Virus record (IMG/VR): IMGVR_UViG_3300028024_000010
Span: 1-59,268 of that record
From: a virus
DNA: 59,268 bases
Direction: 5' to 3' (one strand)
The first letter of the stretch is position 1. The number at the start of each line of letters is the position of its first letter. The translations under genes were made by a program, and so were the position numbers. Below, one piece after another: positions 22,706-31,612 of the stretch. The notes beneath the pieces were generated by a model. That model did no database searches. It was not told the origin of the DNA and saw only the letters and a list, made by a program, of their open reading frames with translations.

Positions 22706-23989
22706 ATGAACAAGAAATTCGCTAACGCCGCCGTCGTGAAGAGCGAAGGTCTGGGCGATAGGCAGATTCGCGCCCGCGCCTCGGATGCGACGGTCGATAT
22801 GGTCGGCGATATCCTGATCCCGAAGGGCTGCTCGCTGCGCGGCAATACGCAGACGGTCAAGGTCTTCGCTGATCACGAATCGAAGATCGCCAACACGCTC
22901 GGCAGCGCTGAGGTGACGATCACTGATAAGTCGGTCGATGCCGTCATCACCTTCCTGGAGAAGGGCATCAGTCCGCTCGCCGATCTTGCATGCGAGCTCT
23001 ACAAGTCCGGCGTCCTGACCGATGTCTCCGTGGGCTTCGATCCGGAAGAGGCCGAACCGCGGCGGGGCGGCGGCATCATCTTCACTAAGTGGAAGTTCCT
23101 CGAGCTTTCCTGTGTCGGCATCGGCTGCAACGAGAACGCCGTGACGACCGCGAAATCCGCCGGGCATGAGGGCGCCCATTTCTGGCTGGAGGCCGACGAG
23201 CATATGACGCGCGAAGCGATCGCCAGGGCCGGTGAAGTGCTCAAGGCATGGCTTGCGGACCCCTCGACACCGCTGGTGCTCGACAAGGGCCTCCATCTGA
23301 AATCGACCATTGCCACGAAGGCCGACGAGACCGATTGGCGTGTCGGCGCCTCGGGTGACCTGCCGCTTGGCGACGATGGTACCTGGGACGGCCCGGCGGC
23401 CGCCAAGAAGATGCTCGACGATGCCGCGGGCGAAGACGGCACGATCGATGTCGACAAGGCGAAGCGCGGCTTCCTGGTCTATGACCTGAAGAACGCCACC
23501 GAGCGCGGCGGCTACAAACTGCCCTTTGCCGAGCTGATCGACGGCGAGCTGAAGGCCATGCCGGGTGGCCTCCGCGCCGCGGCATCCCGACTTTCCGGTA
23601 CCGATATCCCCGACGCAGCCAAGGAAAAGGCCCGGAGCGTCATCGATAGCTATGAGGCGAAGATGAAAAACGACAAGGCAATTGCCGAGATCAAGACGAA
23701 GCTGCTCGATCGTTTCAAGACCAAGGGCCTCTATGACGTGGCGCAGCTTGCCTGCCTGCTCGATCAGCTGGGCTGGCTGCAGTACTGCGCCGAAGATGAG
23801 GCGGAGTGGGAGGGTGACGATTCGCTGGTCCCCGGCATGCTCGCCAACCTGTTGCAAGCCGGTGCCGAGGCACTCATGGCGATGGCCAAGGAAGAGACCG
23901 ACGAAGCGCTGGCGATCGCCCTGCGCAAGACCGTGGCCCAGATCCGCACCAAGGAAGCAATCACCAAACGGGCGAAGAAAATCGCCTGA
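22706..23989 (+). CDS. prohead protease fused to a C-terminal phage domain
   Basis: 427 residues, about twice the usual length of an S78 protease. Residues 15-150 are the HK97-type prohead protease, with the catalytic His in FADHESK and Ser in TDVSVGFDP. Residues 200-330 form a separate domain (GTWDGPAAAKKMLDDAAG, GGYKLPFAELIDGEL, then IPDAAKEKARSVIDSYEAKM). I recognise that module from other phage head proteins. The last 90 residues are helical. The protease should trim the capsid protein and scaffold; the extra domain could be the scaffold itself, since no separate scaffold gene is seen. Confidence 0.88.
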   Translation: MNKKFANAAVVKSEGLGDRQIRARASDATVDMVGDILIPKGCSLRGNTQTVKVFADHESKIANTLGSAEVTITDKSVDAVITFLEKGISPLADLACELYKSGVLTDVSVGFDPEEAEPRRGGGIIFTKWKFLELSCVGIGCNENAVTTAKSAGHEGAHFWLEADEHMTREAIARAGEVLKAWLADPSTPLVLDKGLHLKSTIATKADETDWRVGASGDLPLGDDGTWDGPAAAKKMLDDAAGEDGTIDVDKAKRGFLVYDLKNATERGGYKLPFAELIDGELKAMPGGLRAAASRLSGTDIPDAAKEKARSVIDSYEAKMKNDKAIAEIKTKLLDRFKTKGLYDVAQLACLLDQLGWLQYCAEDEAEWEGDDSLVPGMLANLLQAGAEALMAMAKEETDEALAIALRKTVAQIRTKEAITKRAKKIA

Positions 23990-24023
23990 GCCTTTCCGGC
24001 AGGCCGCCGGATAGCCCGTTCCG

Positions 24024-24039
24024 CCCTTGGGCAAGGCAG
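24024..24039 (+). repeat. 16-base element copy 1, before the major capsid gene
   Basis: CCCTTGGGCAAGGCAG, identical to 32768-32783 before the major tail gene. It contains the dyad CCTTG-GG-CAAGG. Here it lies 42 bases before the capsid ATG and is followed by a small hairpin (GCGAC, GTGAT, GTCGC). Function unknown; see findings. Confidence 0.7.
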
Positions 24040-24080
24040 CAGCGACGTGATGTCGCCGCGTCCCAACGAAGGAGCCTCTT

Positions 24081-25367
24081 ATGGCCAAGAAGCGAGCTGA
24101 GCTGGAAGCCAAGCGCATCCAGCTCTCCGATCGCATGAACGCGATCGCCGAGATGCCGGCGGCTGAAATGACGCCGGAAGTCCAGAAGGAGTTTGATACC
24201 GCGGAGAAGGATATTGAGGCGCTCGATACCGAAATCTCCAATCTTGACCGCGCCTTCCGCGCCAGCGCTGCCAAGGCGAAACCGGTCGGTGGCGGCGCTC
24301 AGCCGGCTACCGTGCCGGCCAAGGCCAAGGGCGAGGACTATCCGGTCGGCCGGTATGTGAAGTCGCTCTATGCCGGCCATGGCAATATGTTCCAGGCGGC
24401 AGAGCATGCCCAGCGCACTTATGGTGATGACGATATCGTCACCAAGGCGCTGAGCACGGCAGTCGCGGCTGACGGCGGCGCGCTGGTGCCGGAAGACTTC
24501 GCCGACCAGGTGATCGAGCTGCTGCGCCCGGCGACCGTCGTCCGTTCCAGCGGCCCCGTCGTCGTGCCGATGCCGCGCGGCACCATGCGCATGGCCCGCC
24601 AGACCTCTGGCGTCGCCGGCAGCTACGGTTCCGAGGGCGGCGCGCTCTCGGCCGAGCAGATGAAGGTCGATGATATCGTCGCGACCTTCAAGAAGCTGCG
24701 CGTCCTGACCCCGATCAGCAACGATCTGCTGCGTTATGCTTCGCCGCAGACCGATCGCATGGTCCAGCAGGACATCGTCCTCGGCCTGGCCCGCACGGAA
24801 GATTTTGCCTTCCTGCGCGGCGACGGTACTCAGGACTATCCGACCGGCCTGAAAACCATCGCTACCCGTGCCGCCAACAGCTTCGCGAGTAACGGCACGC
24901 CGACGCTGGATACCGTTTCGGCTGAGCTCAATAATGCCATCCTGAAGCTCCAGCAGGCCAATATTCCGATGTTGAGCCCGGCTTGGTTCTTCAATCCGCG
25001 CACGGAGCTCTATCTCAAGAACCTGAAGAATGCGAACGGGTTCTACGTCTACAAAGACGAGATGAGCGAGAGCAAGACCTTGCTCGGCTATTCGTTCAAA
25101 TCGACGACCGCGATCCCGGCCAACCTCGGCGGCGGCGGCGACGAATCGGAGGTTTATTTCTCCGATATGTCGCAGCTGATGATCTTCGATTCTCTCGCCC
25201 TCGGTCTCGCGATGTCGACTGACGCCACCTACACGGCGTCGGACGGTTCGCAGCGTAACGCCTTCGAGCGCGACGAGACGCTGATCCGCGGTATCGCCGA
25301 GCATGATTTCCACGCCCGGCATGATACCGCCGCCGCCTTGATCACCGCCGTCAAGTGGAAGTTCTAA
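24081..25367 (+). CDS. major capsid protein, HK97 fold
   Basis: 428 residues. Residues 1-75 form a coiled-coil delta domain (KRIQLSDRMNAIAEMP, then DTAEKDIEALDTEISNLDRAF), which the protease would remove. The mature part starts near residue 100, with the landmark VAADGGALVPEDFADQVIELLR, and ends in DFHARHDTAAALITAVKWKF, which is typical for HK97-fold shells. It has a separate leader with GAAGGAG before the ATG and the shared 16-base element. It is followed by a GC hairpin, in keeping with a highly expressed message. Confidence 0.95.
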   Translation: MAKKRAELEAKRIQLSDRMNAIAEMPAAEMTPEVQKEFDTAEKDIEALDTEISNLDRAFRASAAKAKPVGGGAQPATVPAKAKGEDYPVGRYVKSLYAGHGNMFQAAEHAQRTYGDDDIVTKALSTAVAADGGALVPEDFADQVIELLRPATVVRSSGPVVVPMPRGTMRMARQTSGVAGSYGSEGGALSAEQMKVDDIVATFKKLRVLTPISNDLLRYASPQTDRMVQQDIVLGLARTEDFAFLRGDGTQDYPTGLKTIATRAANSFASNGTPTLDTVSAELNNAILKLQQANIPMLSPAWFFNPRTELYLKNLKNANGFYVYKDEMSESKTLLGYSFKSTTAIPANLGGGGDESEVYFSDMSQLMIFDSLALGLAMSTDATYTASDGSQRNAFERDETLIRGIAEHDFHARHDTAAALITAVKWKF

Positions 25368-25423
25368 CCGTCAGCTAACCGGCTGGGCGGCGAGACCCGC
25401 CCATCCGAACAGAGGAGATTACT

Positions 25424-25894
25424 ATGCAGCGGATTCTCGCTACCGATCCGGGCAGCGTGCTGAAGGCGGTCATCGCCAGCACGATCCAGGATGTCACCGC
25501 CGGCGCCACGCCGGATAATCACAACGTCACCGGGCTTGCCATCGACCGGGAAGCCATGCGCATGCCGCCCGCGGCTGTGCTGACGATCCTGTTCGAGGCG
25601 GTCCTCGCTGCGGCGAAGACCCTCAGCATCAAGAGCGTCTCGATCCAGCACAGTGATGATGGGGCGACCAATTGGGCGACCTATCTGACGCTGACCGATC
25701 CCGGTGTCGTCGCCACCGGCCAGAGCGGCGGCTCGACCGAGCGCGGGCAGGTGCAGAACAGCGTCAATCTGTCCGGTGCGAAGCGCTGGGTGCGCGCGAT
25801 GTTCACGCCGGACCTGTCGGCGACCAATACCGACACCTGCGAAGTGGTGAGCGAGCTCATCTTCACCGGCTTCGACACGATCCCGCACGTCTAA
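25424..25894 (+). CDS. probable head decoration or minor virion protein
   Basis: 156 residues, beta-rich and low in charge (LSIKSVSIQHSDDGATNWATYL, then RWVRAMFTPDLSA), with its own GAGGAG site. Location directly after the capsid gene and a composition rich in Thr/Ala/Val suggest a shell-binding protein. Similar proteins appear in this place in other HK97-like phages; no family name is certain. Confidence 0.65.
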   Translation: MQRILATDPGSVLKAVIASTIQDVTAGATPDNHNVTGLAIDREAMRMPPAAVLTILFEAVLAAAKTLSIKSVSIQHSDDGATNWATYLTLTDPGVVATGQSGGSTERGQVQNSVNLSGAKRWVRAMFTPDLSATNTDTCEVVSELIFTGFDTIPHV

Positions 25895-25911
25895 GCGCTG
25901 CGGTGAGCCTG

Positions 25912-25934
25912 GCCGGCGCCATCCCGGCGCCGGC
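25912..25934 (+). other. perfect 9-bp hairpin after the decoration gene
   Basis: GCCGGCGCC, ATCCC, GGCGCCGGC. No T-run follows, so it probably protects the 3' end of the abundant capsid message or weakens read-through rather than ending transcription. Confidence 0.6.
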
Positions 25935-25955
25935 GCCTTCCTTCGGAGTTTCCTC

Positions 25956-26120
25956 ATGGTTGTCGAGTTCCAGAAGACCGTTACCCCCTATGTGAAGGGC
26001 GACGTTGCGGAGATCCGTGACGATGCCGCCAAAGGCCTGATTGAAAGGGGTGCGGCGAAAAGCTATCAGACCCGCGATGCGCGTCCCGCCGAGAACCGGC
26101 AGCGTCAGGCCGGTCAGTAA
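25956..26120 (+). CDS. small hypothetical virion-region protein
   Basis: 54 residues (MVVEFQKTVTPYVKGDVAEI, then DDAAKGLIERGAAKSYQ). The wording resembles short FluMu-gp41/HI1506-like proteins found between capsid and connector genes. GGAG lies 8 bases before the ATG. Function unknown. Confidence 0.65.
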   Translation: MVVEFQKTVTPYVKGDVAEIRDDAAKGLIERGAAKSYQTRDARPAENRQRQAGQ

Positions 26121-26131
26121 GGCCCAGAACG

Positions 26132-26803
26132 ATGCGGGTCGTCAGCACGGTCCTGACGCCAGCCGGCAGCGCCGCGCTGACGACCTGGTCGGATGTCCAG
26201 CTTGAACTCGGCTTGGCCGACGCGGCTCAGGCATGGACGGAGAAGGCCATCACGCGGGTGAGCGCCATTATCGCCCAATATTGCAACCGCGTTTTCGGAT
26301 TGCGCACTGTCCAGGATGAATTCCTCGCCGATTTCCAGCCCTTCGACTGGCAATACCCCGATGCGCGAGAAGAGCTCCGGCTTTCGTCGTTTCCGGTTCT
26401 GTCAACCATATCAGTGACGCTGGACGGCGATGACATTGCGGAAGGCGTCGATTATCGCCTCGACAAGACGAACGGCAAGCTGCTGCGCCTCGATGTCGCC
26501 GGCGATGTCAGTAAATGGGCCGCTCGGCCGGTGATCGCCGTCTATGAAGCCGGTTTTATCCTGCCGACCGATAGCGGATATATCGCCGGCGACGCCTCAG
26601 CCCTGCCGGCCGATATCCAGGACGCGGCGATTTCGCTGGTGAGGGCCCGGCACTTCGCCCGCAAGCGTGATCCGCTGCTGAAATCCGAGGACGTGCCGGA
26701 TGTCGGCGCAGCGCAATATTGGATCGGCTCGGTCGGCGACAAGCAGATGCCGAGCGACATCGCTGCCATTCTGGACAATTACCGGGTCGGCGTCGTCGCA
26801 TGA
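26132..26803 (+). CDS. head-tail connector protein, gp6-like
   Basis: 223 residues. N-terminal helical part (TTWSDVQLELGLADAAQAWTEKAITRVSAII) followed by a beta insertion (LRLSSFPVLSTISVTL) and a late helix (LPADIQDAAISLVRARHFARKRDPLL). This is the pattern of HK97 gp6-type adaptor proteins that bind the portal. Coupled by ATGA to the next gene. Confidence 0.85.
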   Translation: MRVVSTVLTPAGSAALTTWSDVQLELGLADAAQAWTEKAITRVSAIIAQYCNRVFGLRTVQDEFLADFQPFDWQYPDAREELRLSSFPVLSTISVTLDGDDIAEGVDYRLDKTNGKLLRLDVAGDVSKWAARPVIAVYEAGFILPTDSGYIAGDASALPADIQDAAISLVRARHFARKRDPLLKSEDVPDVGAAQYWIGSVGDKQMPSDIAAILDNYRVGVVA

Positions 26804-27171
26804 GTCCCGAAGAAGCGATCAGCATGCTGGATCGGCAGCTGGCTAATAATGGCAAGACCGTCACGGTCAAGAAACGGATCGATGGCAGCCTGACGAATCT
26901 CGAGCAGTACACTTGCAAGACCATGCACCGGACCTGGACCAAGGGGCGCGGTAGCGATGAGCTGGCCGGTGGTGTCCAGCAGCAATATGTTCTCGTCGTT
27001 TTCTCGCCAACCGATATCCCGGCAGGTTTCGGCACGGCTGCCGGCGGCCAGCAATGGCCCGATGTTGGCGACATCATTAGCGCCGATGGGCGCGACCGGG
27101 AAATAAAGGCCAGCAACCCTATCAAAATGGATGACGTCCTGGTCAGGATCAATTGTCAGCTGGTCGGCTGA
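26800..27171 (+). CDS. head-tail joining protein
   Basis: 123 residues from ATG 26800 (MSPEEAISMLDRQL). Mostly beta: KTVTVKKRIDGSL, QQQYVLVVFSPTDIPAGF, and DIISADGRDREIKASNP. It sits where HK97 and SPP1 encode the stopper protein. Fold assignment is by position and pattern only. It is the last gene before the sugar-modification island. Confidence 0.7.
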   Translation: MSPEEAISMLDRQLANNGKTVTVKKRIDGSLTNLEQYTCKTMHRTWTKGRGSDELAGGVQQQYVLVVFSPTDIPAGFGTAAGGQQWPDVGDIISADGRDREIKASNPIKMDDVLVRINCQLVG

Positions 27172-27173
27172 CG

Positions 27174-27830
27174 ATGATCCATTCGACGGCGAAATGGTCC
27201 GGCTCGGTCGCTCGGCCCGAGCTGGCTTGGCGGGCCGACCCGATCTGGGCCGGTGAGACGGTGATCTGCATCGCCTCCGGCGCCAGCCTGACGCAGGCGG
27301 ATGTCGATCTCTGCCGCGGCCGCAGAGTGGTCGCCGTCAATGACTGCTGGCGCCTGGCACCCTGGGCGGACTGCCTGTTTGCCGCTGACGCTTCCTGGTG
27401 GCAGGCAAAGGGTCCGAAGCCGGAGGAATTCGTCGGCATGCGGGTGACGACGGACCGGACGAACCCGGCCGGCTGCAAAGTAATGCTCTGGAACCGGATG
27501 ACGGGATTGGCTGCCGATCGGCGCTATCTCTGCACCGGTGCCAATTCCGGTTACTCGGCCGTCAATCTGGCGGTCCACCTGAACAATGGCGCCGCACCGA
27601 TCGTGCTGCTCGGTTACGACATGACCGGCGCGCACTTCTTCGGCCGGCACCCGGAGCCGCTCCGCAATCCCGAAGAGTCGCATTTCCGGCAGTGGCGCGA
27701 GAACTTCGCAACGCTGGCCGAAGCCGCGGCCAGGCGGGACCGGCCGATCAAGATCATCAACGCGACGCGGGCCACGGCTTTGACGTGCTTTCCCCGCATG
27801 AGTTTGGAGCAAGCGCTTGCCCTATCCTGA
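27174..27830 (+). CDS. GT42/DUF115-like Rossmann protein, sugar-modification island
   Basis: 218 residues. Begins a Rossmann-like fold with ETVICIASGASLTQADVD, then VVAVNDCWRLAPWADCLFAAD, and later TGANSGYSAVNLAVHLNNGAAPIVLLGYDM. The ASG-SL and NSG patches recall DUF115 proteins and CST-type sialyltransferases (GT42), which bind nucleotide sugars. A related protein is encoded at 29614-30210. First gene of a six-gene block inserted between two connector genes. The substrate is unknown; glycosylation of a virion protein or of the host surface is possible. Confidence 0.65.
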   Translation: MIHSTAKWSGSVARPELAWRADPIWAGETVICIASGASLTQADVDLCRGRRVVAVNDCWRLAPWADCLFAADASWWQAKGPKPEEFVGMRVTTDRTNPAGCKVMLWNRMTGLAADRRYLCTGANSGYSAVNLAVHLNNGAAPIVLLGYDMTGAHFFGRHPEPLRNPEESHFRQWRENFATLAEAAARRDRPIKIINATRATALTCFPRMSLEQALALS

Positions 27831-29001
27831 CGTGATCGGCGAATTCGAGACGATCGAGGCCTGCAAGTCGCGCTCGATCGCCCGTTATGGAGACGGTGAG
27901 TTCAATCTGGCGATCGGCCGCAAATGTGTCAGTCAGGAGGCAGATGACCGGCTCGCCGCCGAACTGCGCGCGATCCTGGCGCAGCCGACGTCCTGTATGG
28001 TTGGGATCCCGAACATCGCGCAAAGCCCCCGGGCGATCTCCTGGCAGAAATATGCCGACGGCCCGGCCGGCAGGCTGCTCGGTAAGGGTCCGTTCTATTC
28101 GAGCTTCATCACCCGGCCAGACAATGCGCCGCATATCGACACGCTGGCCTATTGGGATGCCATCTGGTCGCTCTGGCGCGGCAAAGACGTCACCCTCGTG
28201 CTCGGCGACCGCCGGTCGCTACGCCCGGAGATGCTCGAAGAGACCGGCAAGCTGACCGTGATCGAGGATCTGCGGCCGGTGACCGAGGGCGGCTGGACCA
28301 AGCATGCCTATCGGCATGTCGACGAGATCGAGGAGCGGATCGGGACGCCGGCCGGCACCGTGATCATGTGCCTCGGCGCTACCGCGACGGTCCTCGCCGA
28401 GCGGCTGGCGCGCAAGGGCGTCCATGCGCTCGATCTTGGCCACGTCGGCATGTTCGCGCGGCACGCTGGCATCTACCGTTACAGTCAGGATGACCTCTGT
28501 TCGCCGGCTTACCGGCAGACGCTCGCTCTGGTCCGAAAGAACGTGAAGGGCTGGGGCGGCGATGGCGGCAAGCATGCCGATGAAGCGCGGCGCCTGGCGG
28601 ACGAGTTCGAGGCGGCGACCATCCTGGACTATGGATGCGGTACCGGCAAACTGGCCGAAGCAATGGCGCCGCGCCGCGTCATGCAATACGACGCCGGCAT
28701 CGAGGGCAAGAATGGCATGCCGAAGCCGGTCGATCTGGTCGTCTGCACCGATGTCCTTGAACACGTCGAGCCGGAAAAACTGGATGCGGTGCTCGATCAT
28801 CTGTTCCGGCTCGCCGGCAAGGCGCTCTATGTCGTCATCTCGACCCGGCCGGCGCGGACGATCCTGCCGGATGGCCGCAACGCCCATCTTTTGGTGAAGC
28901 CGGCCGATTGGTGGCATGCCAAGTTCCAGGAGCAGGGCTGGAAGGGCGCCTATCGCCGCGAAGGCGATGACAAGGAAGCCCGGTTCTGGTTCCGGAAATG
29001 A
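27817..29001 (+). CDS. GT-D glycosyltransferase fused to SAM methyltransferase
   Basis: 394 residues in two domains. Residues 1-240 match the GT-D fold glycosyltransferase pattern: SRSIARYGDGEFNLAIG, MVGIPNIAQ, DVTLVLGDRR, GTVIMCLGATATVLAERL. Residues 265-394 are a class I methyltransferase: TILDYGCGTGKLAEAM (SAM loop), DLVVCTDVLEHVEPEKLDAVL, and a short tail. A single enzyme could add and methylate a sugar. It overlaps the gene before by 14 bases and the next by 4. Both domain calls are by eye; the GT-D call is the weaker of the two. Confidence 0.8.
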   Translation: MPYPDVIGEFETIEACKSRSIARYGDGEFNLAIGRKCVSQEADDRLAAELRAILAQPTSCMVGIPNIAQSPRAISWQKYADGPAGRLLGKGPFYSSFITRPDNAPHIDTLAYWDAIWSLWRGKDVTLVLGDRRSLRPEMLEETGKLTVIEDLRPVTEGGWTKHAYRHVDEIEERIGTPAGTVIMCLGATATVLAERLARKGVHALDLGHVGMFARHAGIYRYSQDDLCSPAYRQTLALVRKNVKGWGGDGGKHADEARRLADEFEAATILDYGCGTGKLAEAMAPRRVMQYDAGIEGKNGMPKPVDLVVCTDVLEHVEPEKLDAVLDHLFRLAGKALYVVISTRPARTILPDGRNAHLLVKPADWWHAKFQEQGWKGAYRREGDDKEARFWFRK

Positions 29002-29621
29002 TCAGCCGCGCCGACTGGACCCCGCAGGTCAGCGACGAAGCCTTCGCTTTCCTGGCGATCCAACGCGGCCGGCTGAACGACATCGTCGGCAATCGGGCGG
29101 CTTGGCTGGAAGCCTATAAGACATCGCTGTTCGACTGGTACGAGACCGCGTTGCCCTACCTGCCGGAAGCCTGCGGCGCGATCTGCGATATCGGCGGTGG
29201 GATGGGCGGTATAGATGCGCTGCTGAGCCTGCATTACGGCGGCACCGATGTTTTCGTCCTGGACGGCGTCGCCGATCAGCCGATTTTCGCGCAGACCATA
29301 CGGCCGTTCAATGACATGCGGGTGACGGCCCGTTTTCTGGCGGCGAATGGCATCGAGACCTTCGGCTATTTCCCGCCGGCTTCGCGTTCGACCGAGACCA
29401 AGTTCGACCTGATCCTCAGCTGCCAGGCTTGGTGCTTTCATCTGCCGCCGGCGGCCTATGCCGAATTCGCCCTCGATGGCTGGAAGAATGGTACGCGCAT
29501 GATCGTCGATCTCCGGCGTGGCCGCACCGACTGGCGCGAAGAGCTCGAGGCGGATTTCGGCCGGGCCGAGGTCATCCATCAGGATCGCAAGTTCGAAAGG
29601 CTCGTTTTCGGGCATGCCTGA
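28998..29621 (+). CDS. SAM-dependent methyltransferase-like protein
   Basis: 207 residues. SAM-binding loop CDIGGGMGGIDALLSLHYG at about 60-80, acidic turn VFVLDGVAD, and a late motif KFDLILSCQAWCFHLPPAAY, in the order of class I methyltransferases. It probably methylates a sugar or another small group in the product of the island. Coupled by ATGA to the fusion gene. Confidence 0.75.
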   Translation: MISRADWTPQVSDEAFAFLAIQRGRLNDIVGNRAAWLEAYKTSLFDWYETALPYLPEACGAICDIGGGMGGIDALLSLHYGGTDVFVLDGVADQPIFAQTIRPFNDMRVTARFLAANGIETFGYFPPASRSTETKFDLILSCQAWCFHLPPAAYAEFALDGWKNGTRMIVDLRRGRTDWREELEADFGRAEVIHQDRKFERLVFGHA

Positions 29622-30210
29622 CCAGATCACGGTCCTGGCAGGCGGCTGGTCGGCGGGCCTGCTGGACCTGACGCAGCTGCCGGGTCTGGTGATCGGGGTC
29701 AATGACAGCGCCATCCATGCGCACTGCGATCATGTCGTCTCAATGGACCGGCTTTGGACCGAGCATCGCGCCGCGCATCTGGCGTTCTGCAACATGCCGG
29801 CGCATATCCGCGCCGCGGCGCTGAAGAATGTGAAGCCCTGGCCGTCGCTGAAGCCTTTCGAATGTGATCATAGATCGGCGGTCTTCTCGGACGAGCCCGG
29901 CATCTTGAATGGGACGAATTCCGGGCTCTGCGCCTTCAATCTCGCCTACCAGATGCGACCGAAACGGATCTTCCTGATCGGCTTCGACATGCAGAAGGGC
30001 CCTAACGGGGCAGGGCACTGGTTTCCAGATTATCCGTGGGCACCTGGCGGCGCGACCAAACAGGGGAAATACAATGCTTGGGCAATGGAATTCCATTGCG
30101 CCGGCGGTAAATGCCACGCGGCCGGGATCGAGGTCATCAATGTGGGTGAGCGGTCGCTGATCGACGCTTTCCCGAAGATCAACAGCAAGGATTTCGGTCG
30201 TTACCGATGA
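29614..30210 (+). CDS. second GT42/DUF115-like protein
   Basis: 198 residues from ATG 29614 (MPDQITVLAGGWSAG). Shares the layout of 27174-27830: start of a Rossmann fold, LVIGVNDSAIHA, then NGTNSGLCAFNLAYQMRPKRIFLIGFDM. Likely a paralogue with a different acceptor or donor. 8-base overlap with the methyltransferase gene. Confidence 0.65.
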   Translation: MPDQITVLAGGWSAGLLDLTQLPGLVIGVNDSAIHAHCDHVVSMDRLWTEHRAAHLAFCNMPAHIRAAALKNVKPWPSLKPFECDHRSAVFSDEPGILNGTNSGLCAFNLAYQMRPKRIFLIGFDMQKGPNGAGHWFPDYPWAPGGATKQGKYNAWAMEFHCAGGKCHAAGIEVINVGERSLIDAFPKINSKDFGRYR

Positions 30211-30902
30211 GAGATGTGACCCTCTGTTTAAGCTTCTACATCAACAATTCTATGCTGGCAGAGCAATACCGCCAGCTCCGCGCGCTGCCGGCTGATCTGA
30301 AAACGCATCTTCGCCTGATCGTTGTCGATGACTGCTCGCCAGATCCAGCCTGGGCCGAGGATCTCGGCTTGCCGATGCGTCTCTATCGGATGCAGAAGGA
30401 TATCGCCTGGAACCAGGATGCCTGTCGCAACTTGGCGGTCAAGGAAGCCGAGACCGACTGGGTCCTGATGACGGATATGGACCACATCGTCCCAGAACAG
30501 ACATGGCGCCGCGTCATTACCGGTAGCCTCGACCCGAACACCGCCTTTCGGTTTGCCCGCGTCTCGATGCCGAAACGGGACGCATACAAGCCGCATCCGA
30601 ACAGCTGGCTGATGACGACAGCGGTCTTCGAGAAGGCCGGCGGCTATGATGAGCGGTTCGCCGGCTATTACGGCACCGATGGCGACTTCGTCGGCCGATT
30701 GAGTGCGCAGGCGCCGATCGAGCAGCTGAAGGAGCATATCATCCGCTACCCGCGCGAGGTGATCCCGGATGCCTCGACAACGACGCTGATCAGGAAGTCG
30801 GAAGAGAACGGCGAGGCGATCAAACGGATCAAGGCCGAGCGTAAGCTGGAAACCGATGGCCGCCCCAAGCGCTATCAGACGCCCTGGGAGCGCATCGCCT
30901 GA
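30207..30902 (+). CDS. family 2-like glycosyltransferase
   Basis: 231 residues with the GT-A pattern of GT2 enzymes: VTLCLSFYINNSMLAEQYRQL at the start, LIVVDDCSPD at about 45, and a DxD metal-binding site in VLMTDMDHIVPE at about 92. It has no membrane segment, so it acts in the cytoplasm on a soluble acceptor such as a virion protein. ATGA overlap with the preceding gene. Confidence 0.82.
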   Translation: MRDVTLCLSFYINNSMLAEQYRQLRALPADLKTHLRLIVVDDCSPDPAWAEDLGLPMRLYRMQKDIAWNQDACRNLAVKEAETDWVLMTDMDHIVPEQTWRRVITGSLDPNTAFRFARVSMPKRDAYKPHPNSWLMTTAVFEKAGGYDERFAGYYGTDGDFVGRLSAQAPIEQLKEHIIRYPREVIPDASTTTLIRKSEENGEAIKRIKAERKLETDGRPKRYQTPWERIA

Positions 30903-30904
30903 TC

Positions 30905-31612
30905 ATGCTGTCGATCGTCTGTTTTAAATGGAAACCGAAGGGCGCCTATCGGTCGATCTTCGGTGCCCAAACCGTCAATATCCTGAAGCGGATGGTCGAC
31001 CGGCATTATGCCAACCCGCACCGCGTGATTTGCGTTACCGATGACGCTCGCGATATCGATCCGGATATCGAGATCATGCCGCTCTGGGACGATCACGCGA
31101 ACGTGCCGTCGCCGCATGGTGCCGGCAATCCGAGCTGCTACCGCCGCTTGAAGGCCTACAGCAAGGAGGCGTCCGACTGGTTCGGTCCGCGCTTTGTCAT
31201 TCTGGATCTGGACTGCGTCATCGTGCGCGACATGGTGCCGGTCTGGGACACGCCGGCGGATTTCTGCATCTGGGGCGATACCAATCCGATGAGCCCCTAT
31301 AACGGCTCCATGCAGCTGATGAATACCGGAGCCCGGTCGCAGGTCTGGGAAACCTTCGACCCGGTCGAGAGCCCGAAGCGGTCGAAGGCGATGGGATATT
31401 TCGGGTCGGATCAGGGTTGGATCGCCGCCTGCCTCGGCCCGAACGAGAACAGATGGTCGACCGTCAACGGCGTCTATTCGTATCGCAACCATATCGCCCG
31501 CGCCGCCGGCAAGCTGCCGCCAAACGCGCGGATCGTCTTTTTTCACGGTCAAACGGACCCCTGGCATCCCCAGGCGCAGGCGTTAGACTGGGTCAAGGAG
31601 CATTACCGCTGA
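30905..31612 (+). CDS. family 8-like glycosyltransferase
   Basis: 235 residues. Starts MLSIVCFKWKPKGAY; HRVICVTDDARDI and FVILDLDCVIVRDM supply the acidic D-x-D metal site of GT8/glycogenin-like enzymes; GSDQGWIAACLG is a typical late motif. Last gene of the island. Its stop overlaps the start of the following connector gene (TGATG), which ties the island into the morphogenesis operon. Confidence 0.8.
   Translation: MLSIVCFKWKPKGAYRSIFGAQTVNILKRMVDRHYANPHRVICVTDDARDIDPDIEIMPLWDDHANVPSPHGAGNPSCYRRLKAYSKEASDWFGPRFVILDLDCVIVRDMVPVWDTPADFCIWGDTNPMSPYNGSMQLMNTGARSQVWETFDPVESPKRSKAMGYFGSDQGWIAACLGPNENRWSTVNGVYSYRNHIARAAGKLPPNARIVFFHGQTDPWHPQAQALDWVKEHYR

Noticed and set aside
22643-25322. Two minus-strand frames of more than 450 codons over the protease and capsid genes
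   Set aside because: Antisense frames in GC-rich DNA; the plus strand encodes recognised head proteins with good starts.
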